Source of the DNA: Tigriopus japonicus
Taxonomy: Eukaryota > Arthropoda > Copepoda > Harpacticoida > Harpacticidae
Length of the DNA: 64,000 bases
Reading direction: 5' to 3'
Assembly: GCA_010645155.1 (NCBI GenBank)
Contig: JAAGOF010000117.1
Span: 117,330 to 181,329, forward strand
In this document: piece after piece, positions 50,201 to 61,989 of the stretch
How the letters are laid out: each line of letters begins with the position of its first letter
How positions within the stretch are numbered: position 1 is the stretch's first letter
Notes under the pieces: model-generated
What the model was told of the DNA's origin: nothing
What the model saw: only the letters and a program-made list of their open reading frames with translations
Databases searched by the model: none
Made by a program: the position numbers and the translations under genes

Positions 50201-50560
50201 AATGAGATTTTGTTGTCAATCACCCGATCATGTAAACTAATCGGCCCCTGTTTAAACTCCACACTAGTTGAAATTCACTTTTTGCATATCGGGTAAATAC
50301 CTTAGACACAATTCCAGCAGACTTGAGGATTTTCAATTACCAAACTGCCCTATCAAATGAGCGAAATAGTTTAGATGTGTTTCTTAGAAGAAAAGGTTCC
50401 TTTAATCATGAACTTAGGCTTCCCACATGATGAATGACGATACAGACATTCCGTGCCGGGTCGGGCAATCATAGATTTGAATGCCAATCTCTGCCTTTTA
50501 GTATTTCTAGTTTTCTCCATTGATTTGGCTTTTCTTGAATGTGATTGTCTATTTCGATCT
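47235..50560 (-). repeat. repeat family F, copy 2 (interrupted)
   Basis: The two pieces 47235-47614 and 50148-50560 together are the reverse complement of 61182-61925. They join at CCCTACC, which occurs at both edges of the intervening 2.5-kb DNA. Confidence 0.8.
47615..50147. mobile_element. unclassified 2.5-kb transposon inserted in family F
   Basis: The insertion is flanked by CCCTACC (47608-47614 and 50148-50154). The ends CATGGATATACTT and (complement) CAGGAACCTCTCA are weakly inverted. An exact sub-terminal inverted 16-mer, AGCCCAATGAGGCCCT, lies at 47671-47686 and 50090-50105. Frames at 48921-49205 and 49616-49870 have protein-like composition but no family I recognise. The 7-8-bp duplication suggests a hAT- or P-type cut-and-paste element; superfamily unresolved. 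Confidence 0.6.
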
Positions 50561-51731
50561 TGAAGTTCCCGAACATCTATGATCGTTCGCTCGCCCGCTT
50601 GCAAAGCCATATCCTCCTGATTTCAGTTACCCCACATTTCTCCTTTGTCTCTTCCTCGCACCCTTTTCAACCCCACGCTCAACAACAGGTCATGGGGTGT
50701 GTAATTTTTGACAGCAAATTTGAAGAAACACTAAAAGGAAGTTCACTCGGAGTTGGTTTGATCGGGGTTGAAGTATTCGATAGGGAATGCTTCAAAGACG
50801 CAGGAGAACTTCCCTCTTAGCATGCTTCCAGTCAAGCTTCTCGTCAATCAAACCTCATGTTAAGGTCAAATAGTGCGAAGGTTTACTTGAAGTTGACTTG
50901 AAGTCAATGCTACTAGCACACCTTGGCGCACGCTTAACATATGAGCTCACATTTCTCCCTTTTTCATTTCCTCGTACTTTTTTAAACTCTGCGCCCAACA
51001 AAATCCATGTCATGCGGCATGCAATTTTTGACAGCGAATTCGAAGAAACACTGAAAGGAAGTTCGCTTGGAGTTGGTTCGACCGGCGTTGAAGTGTTCGA
51101 ATCACAGCTAGACCTTGCTTCATGCGAGAAAAAGGTGGACAACTTTGCTGCATCCGCTGGTACATATCACTGCACCCTAAAATGGTGGGAATTTCAAACT
51201 TTTCAAAATTTTGCCAGCGTGGCCAAATCTTGAACAAACTCAATGTACCGTATGTACTTTGTTCTTGGCACAAGCGAGCATCGTTACTTCTGGCACGCAG
51301 TCGCCCTGAGATTTTGAAATGAGCGCAGCTTGGCCAAGTAGTGTCACTTTTCTCTCGCCGACGGAATGGGCCAATGCAACATCTGGTCATTTTATGATCT
51401 GTGCAGAGATATAAGTCGCGAAGCGACCAGATTCACTGGTATCTACTGGTGTATGACTCTGAAAGCGGCGAGCGAATGATCATAGATGTTCAGGAATTTC
51501 AAGATCGAGACGGTCCGTCAAATTCGAAAATCAACAAATCTATCAAGAAAACTAGGCAAGCACACTCTGAAGTAAACTAGCAAGTCAACTACCTAGCTTT
51601 GCCCTCAAAACATATGAGCCTTAACATTTTCATGAAAAGTTCAAAGTATTGAATGAGATTTTTCATTGACATTGATGAAAGTGTTTAAAATTGAAAGAAA
51701 AATAGAAGAAAAATAAAAAGTATTCAAATTA

Positions 51732-52384
51732 GACATGCACAAGGTTGCTCCAAGTGAGCGTTTCAAATCATTCCGCGGGCGGCAAAACAAGGCCGTTGGC
51801 TGTGCTGAGTTGCTCAGCCCATTTTGGCGAATCCAAGTTTTTCCCATTTTGACGAGCATTTGATGATTCTAGGTCCTTGGAAACGATCGGTATTTCACTT
51901 AAGGATACCTTGGCTGGAATTGGGTCAATAATATGCAAAAAATAATATTAGGGTGATTGATTTAAAAGCAAGTAAGCAGGCCTTGTGCTATTGCAAAAAT
52001 AGGACTTAACATTGATCCAAACACTAATATTAAGATGCGGATTTATTCAGTGGGTTCCAAAGAATCATTTCAATATTTCAAAATACTTAACATATAGAGA
52101 AATGCAATATTTTTTAACGCTTCTTTCTGTTAAGATCTAATCTTTTCTGTATCATTTTCAAGCAAACAAATTGGGCATATTTTCAACCAAGTGAAAGCAG
52201 AGGGATCAAAACGTAAAATTAAGATCGTTTCCAGGGACCTAGAATCATCAAATGCACGTTAAAATGGGAAAAACTTGGATTCGCCAAAATGGGCTGAGCA
52301 GCTCAGCACAGCCAACGGCCCTGTTTTGCCGCCCGCGGAATGATTTAAAACGCTCACTTGAAGCAACCTTATACATGTCCTATT
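51732..52384. repeat. foldback element with about 155-bp arms
   Basis: The arms 51732-51888 and 52222-52384 are strong reverse complements (TTGGCGAATCCAAGTTTTTC, GGCCGTTGGCTGTGCTGAG, GCGTTT). The spacer is about 330 bases and shares AAGAATCATTTCAATATTTC with 30430-30470. Confidence 0.85.
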
Positions 52385-53560
52385 GGTTCTTCTCAGCATC
52401 CTTGTGTGTTGTGATTTTTTATTTCTTTGTTGTCTAAGATTTGCTAAAGTTGTCAATCCCAAAATTCTTGTTTATGTTTATCTGAGAAGCTACATAATTC
52501 CAAAAAAGGGTTTCTTCTTTTCTTAAAATTTGTCAAAGTAATTTGCAAAGCTAAGATGACCAAAATATATTTCCAAGGTATAATTGGTGTCTATACCACG
52601 TAGAAGTTACAAGCTTAAATGGCCAAAACTTATTTCCAAGGGACAATCACTAAAATTTGGTGTCTATCCGACGTAAAAGTAAAAAAAGGATAATGTTCTC
52701 TCCCAATTATTTTGAGGCAAAAAAATCAGATTTTCTTCTAAAAATTCAACGAAAATAGCGAAATCGTAAACGTTTTTGAAACTATTACCGAAAAAACGGT
52801 GCTTTTTCTTTCATTTTGGAAGAACTTGCACAAATATTCAAAGTCAGGCGAAAATGGCAACCTATCTATAATAAATATTCGTATATTTCATTAGATATTT
52901 TTGGCCCCTCTTTCATGATAGATAGTTTGTTAAAGCCTTTTCTGTGTGTTTGTTAGATTATTTTGTGATTATGGCCAGTCCAAATGTTGGGGTAATTTTG
53001 CTCCCAAACTGGGTAATTTTGCAACTTTGAAAGAATTTTGGGGTAGTTTTTGGCGTAATTTACCACTTTTCCGGGGTACTTTCCAATAAAAAATCTGGCA
53101 CCACTGGACTTGTTTACCATCTCACACTCGTTCGGAGCTTCGGATGTCCTCTCTGTATTGAGAGGTTAACTCAACAGCTGACGTCCCTCTTTTTGAGCGT
53201 TTGGCGCGAGTAGCCTGAGACTGAACATCGAGTGAACTCATTTTTATGAACTGAGTTCATAGAATTGAAGTTTTTGCTTCAAATCCTCGGTAATTAACGT
53301 GATAGAGGTAAAAGAGCAAAAAAGCAAGAAAACACCCGATTGAAAACATCTGGAGGCTTCGTGTCAAGTGCCAGAACAATAGTTCGGTTATCTTTTACTT
53401 GAACGGACGTGGGAAAAAGAGGCAAGAACGGACGAGCGCGCGCGTCCGTCGTCTGACAAGCAAGGGGAGAAGGTATAGGGACAGCGTTAAGTTGAAGCGC
53501 ATTGATGTCACCAAGAATGAGAATAATAATCTAAGAGAATACCAGACGAGGGAGGAGAAA
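52385..53560. other. stretch without genes
   Basis: It contains two similar segments near 52560 and 52620 (CCAAA then ATTTCCAAGG) and a GGGTAATTTTG-type repeat near 53000-53095. A piece near 53390-53420 (TTTTACTTGAACGGACGTGG) recurs inverted at 60520-60542. No coding region is supported. Confidence 0.4.
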
Positions 53561-53799
53561 GAATGACGCAGAGAATGTTATAAACAATTGCGCCAAAAAT
53601 GATGAGTAGAAATACAAAGATTGCCGATAAGAATGTGATGCACAATTGCGCCAAAAAAGAACCCAATGATTTTGAAAAAGAATGACGCAGAGAATGTTAA
53701 AAACAATTGCGCCAAAAATGATGAGTAGACATACAAAGATTGTCGATAAGAATGTGATGCACAATTGCGCCAAAAAAGAACTCAATTATTTTGAAATAC
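53561..53799 (+). repeat. 119-bp tandem duplication
   Basis: GAATGACGCAGAGAATG begins at 53561 and again at 53680, with near identity over the full unit. Each unit contains two ACAATTGCGCCAAAAA boxes. Confidence 0.92.
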
Positions 53800-54464
53800 G
53801 AAGAACACAAGTATGACAAATGTTTTTGTATAAGGTCTGGGGTCTGTGCCAGTTTTGTGACATTTATTATCAGGAAGAAATCATCTATCCGTCATGGTCC
53901 GAACATTTCTTGCGAACCCCTTGAACGTGAAGACTAGGGATCAAGTTCTTGAAGAAAGATGGACTCTGAGGAAACTATCACTTGTGACCAGTCATGGCAT
54001 ATGAATAAAAGCCACTTTCTGCCACCTGGCAGAAATTGGTGGCAGAAAATGGCTTTTATTCATGCGAAGAAAGTGGCAGAAAATGGCAGAAATTAATTTT
54101 TCAGGAAACTCATATATATCAATATATTTTATACTTAAAGGGACAAAATTTGGTACTTTTGATGTCTAACTATGACCTTACCATCCCTGCGAAAGCTCAT
54201 TGTATCAAAGAAGGAAAATACAAGTTTATGAAAGCGATCTCCTTGATTCGTTTGTGAATTTCCCTCAAAGCCAGGGTGGCTTGTTTGTCTAAAATATACC
54301 CCGATAGTCAAACCTTAAATGCGATTTAGTTCTAATATGTTCGGTCATTATTTGAACACTTCCGTGTAGAATAGTAAGTTTTTAAAATGTTAAAATATCT
54401 TAAATGAAAAAATTTTCAAAATTAAAATACCAAGGCCTAAATTCTGTTTTTCAAATCCAATTAG

Positions 54465-54720
54465 GGAGGAGACGTGGTGTCGTGGTTAGCGCAGTTTCCT
54501 ATAGTAAGAGAGGTCCCAGGTTCAATTCTCCTCCCCGACCTTTCTCAAGGAAACTTTTAGACGTTGTTCCACACCCACAGACGGAGAATCAATCTGATAC
54601 CAGACTTGAGAATGCCTATCGGAAAAACTGGACGATGTGATGGCTGGCTTTGCTGGCCAGGCGAGGCTCAACCCTCCGACCCTAGCACCCATCAGTTTAA
54701 ATTACAACACAGTCTGACAA
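54465..54720 (+). mobile_element. tRNA-derived SINE-like sequence
   Basis: GTGGTGTCGTGGTTAGCGCA then AGGTTCAATTCTCC resemble tRNA A and B boxes at tRNA-like spacing (54472-54534). A unique body follows (GACGTTGTTCCACACCCACA and onward) to about 54720. There is no acceptor-stem pairing good enough for a tRNA gene. Confidence 0.6.
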
Positions 54721-54879
54721 AATTCACTTGAAGTTTTATCAAAGTCTGATGTTTGATGCTTGCTTGCTATGAACTGAATTAGTTTAAATGAATTACTATA
54801 AACCAAATTTAAAGAAAAATTGAGATATTATCCCAAACAAGTCATTTTGTTTTCTTTAAAAAAAGCTGGGTCGCTATTT

Positions 54880-55570
54880 GGGCTTAGCATCAGGTTTAAT
54901 TGATGAGAAGTTCTCCGAGAAGCACGCCTAGAGAGGAGCATACCAACGCTGTGGAAGCACTCCCATTTGAATACTTCAACGCTGATCAATCGAACTGCAA
55001 GCGAACTTCCTTCCAGTGTTTCCTTATATTAGCTGCCAAAATTTGCATGCTGCTGTGAGATCAATCAATGTTTTGAGTTGAATGGAGTAATATGAAATAA
55101 AGAAGGAGAAATGTGGAATAGCTGAACCAGCGGGCAATTAGTGTTTCGAAAGGATGAATTTACGATCATAGATGTAGAGGCACTTCTAGCTTGGAATGAG
55201 AGACTTACTTTTCAAAATGGCAGCTGTCTCAACAAAACCAGCCAATTGAACTACGAAGTGTACTAACAAGTACACTTTCTAGAGTTGCCATCAAAACATA
55301 TGCTCACACCATTTACTTGAACTGGACGATTCATATTGCGTTTGGCACGATTTGTCAAAATTGCACCAACAAACTATCAGAGTGCCACAAGTTCAAATTG
55401 AATTAGTATATGAAATCATTGAATGCGATATGGTTGGGTTGCAGAAATCTTCAAAGGAGTTGTGTTTATAAAGTTAATGAAAAGTTTACTCGCAAGTAGA
55501 CTTTGGAGCATACCTTCAAGTAAACTAGCAAGCATTCCAAGACCAATACAACCAAAACATATGACCTAAT
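54880..55570. repeat. scattered pieces related to the 47.1/50.9-kb arms
   Basis: GAAGTTCTCC, ACTTCAACGCTGATC and GCGAACTTCCTTCCAGTGTT (complement at 51045-51100) and AAGTAAACTAGCAAG (also at 51570) show this region shares sequence with the large inverted-repeat composite. Confidence 0.5.
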
Positions 55571-56392
55571 ATCTTTCAAAACTAACTTAAAATGTATGTC
55601 TTTGGATAATTTTTTTCTTAATTTTTTTGAACAATTATTGCCAAAAATAACTTTAAGATTTCGCAAAAAAAATCAGCCAATAACTTTTGTTTCAAATTTT
55701 GCAAGTTATGACAGGAAAATTTTCTTTGTACTCATAAATATTTTTACAAGTTAACACAGATCTTCCGTAAATATAAATATCATGTAACACTATCAAATAC
55801 TAAAATATTTACGAAAAAATAAAAAAAATGTGCAATTTAAGTTAGTTTTAAGTTATAATAAATGTTATCATTGAATACAGAAAATAATAGAGAAATGAAA
55901 ATCTTTCTCTTGGTTTTGTAATGTTGAAAATGTGTATTATATTTCTTGGCAATTACTTTGACACATAAACAGAGCATTCCGTGGTATAATTTGATAAAAT
56001 TTGAAGGTTTTAAGAAGTGGTAGTGGCGTATTCATGTAACTTTGTTTCAATTCATAACTAAGGGCATTTCAGTATCCATTACTATGGTTTTGGAATATTT
56101 ATTCGTTTTAGCGGTTTTAAGTGATTTATTACAGTTATTTGAGCTGATAAAAAATGTACATCTTCACAAACTTTTCCTTATGATACTTTGATATCGGAAA
56201 ACGCCATTAGAAGTCTTGGCACTTGAGCAAACACTTTTTTAGAACATAGGTAACCACCCTGTTCTCTTAGGCATTTATTATACTCTTTGAGTATTTGAGT
56301 ACTTTAATTATATTTGACTCTTTAAATGTCATTTTACAAACGCAGATTTGTAGTTGAACATCAGTCTATGTGCAATTTTGTCCATTAGCGGC

Positions 56393-56512
56393 CATTTTCT
56401 GCCACTTTCTGCCATTTTCTGCCACTTTCTGCCACTTTCTGCCACTTTCTGCCATTTTCTGCCACTTTCTGCCATTTTCTGCCATCAAGTGGCAGAAAAT
56501 GGCAGAAATTCA
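56393..56512 (+). repeat. 10/20-bp tandem repeat of TTCTGCCAYT
   Basis: About ten units of CTGCCATTTT/CTGCCACTTT run to 56485, then the unit appears inverted (GTGGCAGAAAATGGCAGAAA). It forms the sub-terminal part of the hAT-like element; the other end at 54012-54094 has the same units. Confidence 0.9.
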
Positions 56513-57268
56513 GTAAAAGCCAAAATTTGCCATCCCTGCTTGTGACCGCCACTGCAGAGGATACACTATCATTCTTTGCGGAACGAAGACTTCTGAAGAA
56601 CACATCATTTTGCACGGATTGCAACGAATCAAGAGTGATTATTAATGACCCATGTTCAGATGGGATAATTTGGAGATGTTCGACCTGCCGAACCAAGAAA
56701 TCCATCAGACACGACTCCTTCTTTCCGGCTCCAGTCTTCATCTCAACAATCTGATCATTTTCATCTTTTGTTGGTGCAAAGCTTGGCCCTTAATGGACGC
56801 TAATGAAGAGTAGAGGGAATGAGTTCAAGAACTCAAGTTGATTGGGCCAACTTTTGCCGAGATGTGTGTGCAAATTGGCTTCTTGAAAATCCTCGGGTGA
56901 TTGATGGATGAAGATGGTGGTTAGTTCCAACAGTTGTTGAAATAGACGAGTCGTTTGTGTTTCGCCAAAAGTACAATCGAGGAAGGATTACGGAAGGGTC
57001 TTGGATATTTGGTGGCATCCAAAGGAACACTGGGGATTCGTTTTTAGTTCAAGTGCCAGATCGAAGGAGGAATACCCTTGAAAACTTAATTCAAGAATAC
57101 ATCTTACCTGGAACACTTATCATTTCGGATGGGTGGGCTGCCTATAATCAGATCGACCAGATTCAGAATGCAATAGAGGTTGTGAACAATTCCAAATCTA
57201 GTGAAATCTACCCCTTTTATCCTCATATCTGTGCTGGTCAGCTAGGCCGAAGTGCAGAGGAACAGTAG

Positions 57269-58385
57269 GGTAGCCAAAATGAGAAGATAAAGCAAGTGCT
57301 CGGTGGGGTGGTTTGTTAAACCTAGTCAAGAAATAAATGCGTATAAATCTCTAAAGACAGTTACGTCAAGTGAATTTACTTAAAGCTAATGTTCTGGTTA
57401 GGATAATATACTTTTACATACTTAAGATGACAATTGTAAAATGAGTATCAATATGTTACCAATATGTGATTATCTTTGAGCTTTTACCTCCCTTTTGTTT
57501 GTCTCCACTTATGGGGGGAAATTGTAACACCGATATATTTAGTTCACATTCTCTATCCATGATGACAATTTTGTCTATCCAAATACAAAAAATCCGAAAA
57601 TTTGGCGAAAATCCGAAAAAAATCCGAAAATTTGGCGAAAATCCGAAAAAAATCCGAAATTTTTTTTTGCTAATTCCGATTTAAATCTGATTATTTTGTT
57701 ATTTTGGCCTAAATTGGAAATAACACTTTCGACTAGAAGTGCCAAAAACATATTATTTTAAATATTAAATATCTTTTTAATATTTCCACGTTTAGCCTTG
57801 ATTTTTTTAACATTTTGGCATTTTCCAGGAAAAAATAAGCATTTTCTTGTTTTTTGGCAAAATATTTCAGGACAATTAGAGCAAATTAATGAATGCTCTT
57901 TGCACAATAGAATTTCCCAAAATGAACCAAATATGTTAAAATGTTTATGAAAAGGTATTGATTCAAAAAATCACAATCATATCAACAGTCAAATGCAGAA
58001 AAAACTGCGTAATTGAATGGGGTGAAAACATTTTTATCTTTAAATCAGTTTGGTGTCAAGTGGGCTGATATTTACGCACTTAATTGCAATCCAGGGGTGA
58101 ATACTTGGCAAAATCTTTACTTTATTCAAATAGGATGGTTTTGCTTTGAACACGTTTTGTAACTTTTTGATGCTTTTTTACTACAAAACCTTTCTATGAT
58201 TCTCTTAATATAGAAATATTTGATCTCAATGCTCTCATTTAATTGGTAAAATCTGAAACATTAAAATACCTTGTGGAGTCATTAAAAAATTCAGAGTTGA
58301 AGGCAGGAGATTGCATTTAAATCATCAAACAAAAAAGGTCTCATAATGAAAATATTGTGAATTGAAATAAAAAAGTAAAATGAAA
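57269..58385. other. AT-rich repeat remnants
   Basis: A short array of AATCCGAAAATTTGGCGAAA units lies at 57585-57660. 57700-58130 resembles a heavily decayed relative of hAT-like family 2. No gene. Confidence 0.4.
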
Positions 58386-58612
58386 AATTCGGATTGGTTT
58401 CGGATTACGTCGGATCCGAAATTTTTTTCGCAAATCCGAATCCGAATCCGACAGGTTTTGGCAAATCCGAACGAATCCGAATCCGAAAATTCGCGCTAAA
58501 ATCCGAACGAATCCGAATCCGAAAATTCTTGCGTCAATCCGAACGAATCCGAATCCGATCGGATTCGGATCCGATCGGATCCGACTTTTCGGATCCGATG
58601 CACAGCTCTACT
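58386..58612 (+). repeat. CCGAATCCGAA-rich degenerate array
   Basis: Dense repeats of AATCCGAATCCGAA and GGATCCGA end in GATGCACAGCTCTA, the complement of the TAGAGCTGTGCATC start seen in some hAT-type MITEs. Only this end is clear. Confidence 0.6.
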
Positions 58613-58654
58613 TCGTAACATCTTAATGGTCCGACACTGCTTCGTCACGCTCAC

Positions 58655-58953
58655 TAGTGATGTGACTTGGTGTGTTGGGCAAGCTTTTTGCGCGAGGTCG
58701 TAAGGTAGTGTCGCCAATCGACCTTTGTGAAATCGTATTCGGCTTTGCTTACCAATCTTCAAAAACCTGTTTTTTTTATCAAGGAGAACGGAACGGCGTC
58801 CCTAACTTTTGTGACTTCTGAACAGGGTTGCAAATGACACTCAAATTTGTGTTTGCTGATATAGCTGAGCACAATACGAAATCTCCATTAGGTGACCCTA
58901 CCTTGCGACCTCGCGCAAAAAAGCTTGCCCAACACACCAAGTCACATCACTAA
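58655..58953. repeat. foldback element with about 58-bp arms
   Basis: The arms 58655-58712 and 58896-58953 (GTGATGTGACTTGGTGTGTT, GGGCAAGCTTTTT and complements) are nearly identical. The centre (ACTTTTGTGACTTCTGAACA) is related to repeat family F (61600-61650). Confidence 0.85.
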
Positions 58954-59394
58954 CGCTCACAGACCATATTATATGATCTGTGGTCACGCTCCTTGCGCAA
59001 AGCTATCTTTACTACTGATGGGTTTCGAGTTGGATTTTTGGCCGAGTTTTGCCACTTTGGATTTTAAGGTCAAAAAGTTGACCCCCAACTAATCTTCTCA
59101 ACTAGAGACGTCATAAAATATGGCAGCACTGCCAACTCGAAATCCAAAAGTATAGCTATTGATGGAACTCGAAATCGAACTAGTTCGAGTGTTGCCAAAT
59201 TGGTCCCTGTTTAGATCTTTTTGAAAACGTTCAAAACAACCTGCCCTAATCAACAATGATAAACTTCCGAGTAAAAAATGGCAGCACTCCCGGTTCGAAA
59301 CCCATCACTAATCTTTACCAGCACTTGGTCCTTGGAGAGCTCTCCAATGTAGTCGAAGGAAAAAACGAGCGCTCGTCCGTCCTTGACTCCTTTT

Positions 59395-60515
59395 CTATGA
59401 ACGTTACATGGATTGAAAATCCACGTACATAGAAGCCGCCGTACATAAACAAATCCAAGTGGATGGCAAAGTCAATCAGGGTTGCCAAAAGATGCTAGAC
59501 ATGCCATTACTATTGGCACAATTTTCTATAAATTATTGTTCAGTATGTATGTACATGATTCAAAATTTGATTTGCCAAGGGTGATAATATCTCCTAAAAT
59601 GTAATGTTTTATGGAGGTTTTTGATATCCTATTTCAAGTCTCTGAAATTCTAATGACTTGAGTAATGAATTTGCCTTACAAAACAAATAAAGTTTTTCGC
59701 AAACAACTTTAAACATGCCTTGATATTTCTTCCAGATTCTTTGCATATAAGGCAGGATTGTGGACAAATTTTTAAACACTTTTCCTGACCAACTCACTAT
59801 ACATGGATTGTATAGATCTGCCAATAGTAACTCGTTGGTAGACCAAATATCATATAAACATTAATTGTAGAAATTATATTAATGATTAACTCTCTTTACA
59901 GGGAATCCCATTCCTTGTAGCAGTATTTAAATATCCGCCCCCCCCCCCTCCCCCCAAAAAAGTAAATAATGGCAATAGTAAATGACACCATATTTGAACA
60001 AATTTTTTGCTGAATGTATAATAAATCACAAACCCACAGAGATATTTTACTGGCCTTGTGGTCAATACTTGACATAGGCTTCTATTCTCACAACCATTTT
60101 AGGATAGTAAAATCCCCTAAAAAGAGGGGCACATCATCCTATTTGGCACCTCTAACACACTTCCAAACTGGCAAGACTACCATACCAGGTAAAAAGCTCC
60201 CCATGACATCATAGCTCATTTACCATTTGCAGATACATAATGTTGCCAAGTTCAAGCATTGTTTAGGAGTTGAAATAGGTTTAGTCTTAATCTACCTACA
60301 ATGAAGATCATGGAGAGAACTTGCATAATTATTGAATGAATAAAACAAAAATATTATCGCAATATGATTTCTGAAAGAAAAATGTGTTTCTACTAACTGC
60401 CATGTGTGTAGCATATTTTAGCAACCCTGATTGACTTTGCCCTTCACTTGGGTTTGTTTATGTGCGTCGGTTCCTACGTACGTGGATTTTCAATCCATGT
60501 AACTTTCATACTCCT
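59395..60515. repeat. inverted-repeat-bounded segment of 1.1 kb
   Basis: The arms 59400-59492 and 60420-60510 are reverse complements (GGATTGAAAATCCACGTAC, AAGTCAATCAGGGTTGC). The interior has no gene and holds a LINE/SINE tail at 59886. Confidence 0.75.
59886..59960 (+). mobile_element. 3' tail of the shared SINE/LINE family plus poly-C
   Basis: CTCTTTACAGGGAATCCCAT then TCCTTGTAGCAG matches the LINE tail at 34165. It is followed by a CCCCCCCCCCCC run at 59938-59955. Confidence 0.7.
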
Positions 60516-61181
60516 TTTCCCACGTCCGTTCAAGTAAAAGATAACCAGAATCTGTTTAGCTGTTTTGTCGGTGGAACCAACGTCAAAGAAAGTCCAGTTC
60601 GTCAAGTGTCAATGGACCATCCACCTTCCCGATTAACCATCATTTGCCCTTCAAAGTCTGATGAAGATTCTCAAAGTTCTTTTGTATGTGGTAACACAAA
60701 AAGTCAAAGATTTAAAAATACATAAAACCCACTTAAAACACCGATTTTTGAAAAATTGCTTATGAATGAGAAAAAGGCTACACAGGTCATCATATTTAGT
60801 GGAATTCTGAGATTTTAAAAATCACATTTTGGTCCTGGTATTAATGAAGAATAAGAAAATGTGTCAAGGCTTGTTCTCTGAGATGGACAAAGTTGGGTAG
60901 AATTTCGGATTTCCTCTTCTTTTGGGACCTCCTCCAAAACACCAAATCGATTCTTTGGGGTTAGCTCTTTGCCTTTCTTTTTTATTTGGTGACAAAAGGA
61001 TGCTTAAAAATAGGTTAAAAGCCCCCTCAAATGTCGATTTCCTGCTTTTTACGTTACCAACAATGAAGATTGTACAGTCTGTGGCAAACAGTGCAGAATC
61101 GTGAAAGGTTGTGAGAGGATCGTCAAACACTTTCCGTTCTAAAGCTCAACGTCATCTCGTCTATAAGAGGCATCCGTCCTA

Positions 61182-61925
61182 CTAGAAATACTAAAAGGCA
61201 GAGATTGGCATTCAAATCTATGATTGCCTGACCCGGCACCAATTGTCTGTGACGTCATTCATCATGTGGGAAGCCTAAGTTCATGATTAAAGGAACCTTT
61301 TCTTCTAAGAAACACATCTAAACTATTTCGCTCATTTGATAGGGCAGTTTGGTTATTGAAAATCCTCAAGTCTGCTGGAATTGTGTCTAAGGTATTTACC
61401 CAATATGCAAAAAGTGAATTTCAACTAGTGTGGAGTTTAAACAGGGGCCGATTAGTTTACATGATCGGGTGATTGACAACAAAATCTCAGTGATGTGAAA
61501 TCTCGGCTTGCGCAAGTTTTTTCACGGGAGGTGGCAAGGTAGGGTTACCTCTTAGAGAATGGGTGCTTTGCTCTTGTATATGAGCAAACACGAATTTGAG
61601 TTTGATTTGCAACCCTGCTCAGAAGTCACAAAAGTCAGGGATGCCTTGCCTTTTGGCGCTTCTTAAAGAAAAAACCCGTTTATGAAGGCTGGTAGACAAT
61701 GGGGAATATGATTTCACTTAAGTAAATTGGCAACACCAGCAACACGTCAGATCACTACAAAATCAACAAAGAAGAAGTACTCTGGTTTGTTGTTGAACTT
61801 CGTTAGAATTAGCTGAATGTTCAACTGAATGCTCTTGACCAATCACGAGCGTGAATCATTGGCACCTTGTGTTAGCCTACGAAGGCCAATATCTATCTCA
61901 GGATATCTACGTCCTACGTTGGTCG
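61182..61925 (+). repeat. repeat family F, copy 3 (uninterrupted)
   Basis: Matches copy 2 (47235-50560, inverted) along its length and copy 1 (35758-37345) in its left half. It carries the unoccupied target TTCATGAT at 61281-61288 and an uninterrupted GGTAGGGTTACC. Confidence 0.82.
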
Positions 61926-61989
61926 GACCAAGGACATCTCTTGTTATAACGTACTACACGGTCAGACATAGATCCGCCACAATGTCATC

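Larger units (their letters stand above)
47082..50945. repeat. large inverted-repeat composite
   Basis: The left arm 47082-47218 and right arm 50803-50945 are reverse complements at roughly 85% by eye (CCAAGGTGTGCTAG, ATTGACTTCAAGTCAACTTC, CATGAGGTTTGAT, GACTGGAAGCATG). Between them lies an inverted copy of repeat family F, itself opened by a 2.5-kb insertion. Confidence 0.75.
53989..56538. mobile_element. 2.55-kb hAT-like element inside the Merlin gene
   Basis: Perfect 8-bp duplication CTTGTGAC at 53981-53988 and 56539-56546. The termini CAGTCATGGCA and (complement) CAGGGATGGCA lead into TTTCTGCCA units on both sides. No transposase frame was recognised. It contains a tRNA-like SINE at about 54465 and a TTCTGCCATT array at the right end. 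Confidence 0.88.
53900..57268 (+). pseudogene. Merlin (IS1016/ISXO2-like) transposase, split by a hAT-like element
   Basis: The left part ends WTLRKLSLV at 53988. After the insert, from 56539, the same frame continues TAEDTLSFFAERRLLKN then CTDCN and CSTCRTKKSIR (zinc ribbon). A frameshifted stretch follows, then VEIDESFVFRQKYNRGR, WIFGGIQRNTG, VPDRRRNTLENLIQEYI and ISDGWAAY, the ISXO2-like catalytic core with two of its acidic residues. The end is out of frame after VVNNS. It would have been a cut-and-paste transposase; this copy is dead. The element's terminal repeats were not located. Confidence 0.85.

Noticed and set aside
54465..54545. Possible tRNA gene
   Set aside because: A- and B-box-like strings are present, but the acceptor stem does not pair well and a repeat body follows; better explained as a tRNA-derived SINE.
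56393..56512. CRISPR-like array
   Set aside because: The units are 10-20 bp without unique spacers and belong to the sub-terminal region of a hAT-like element in a eukaryotic genome.
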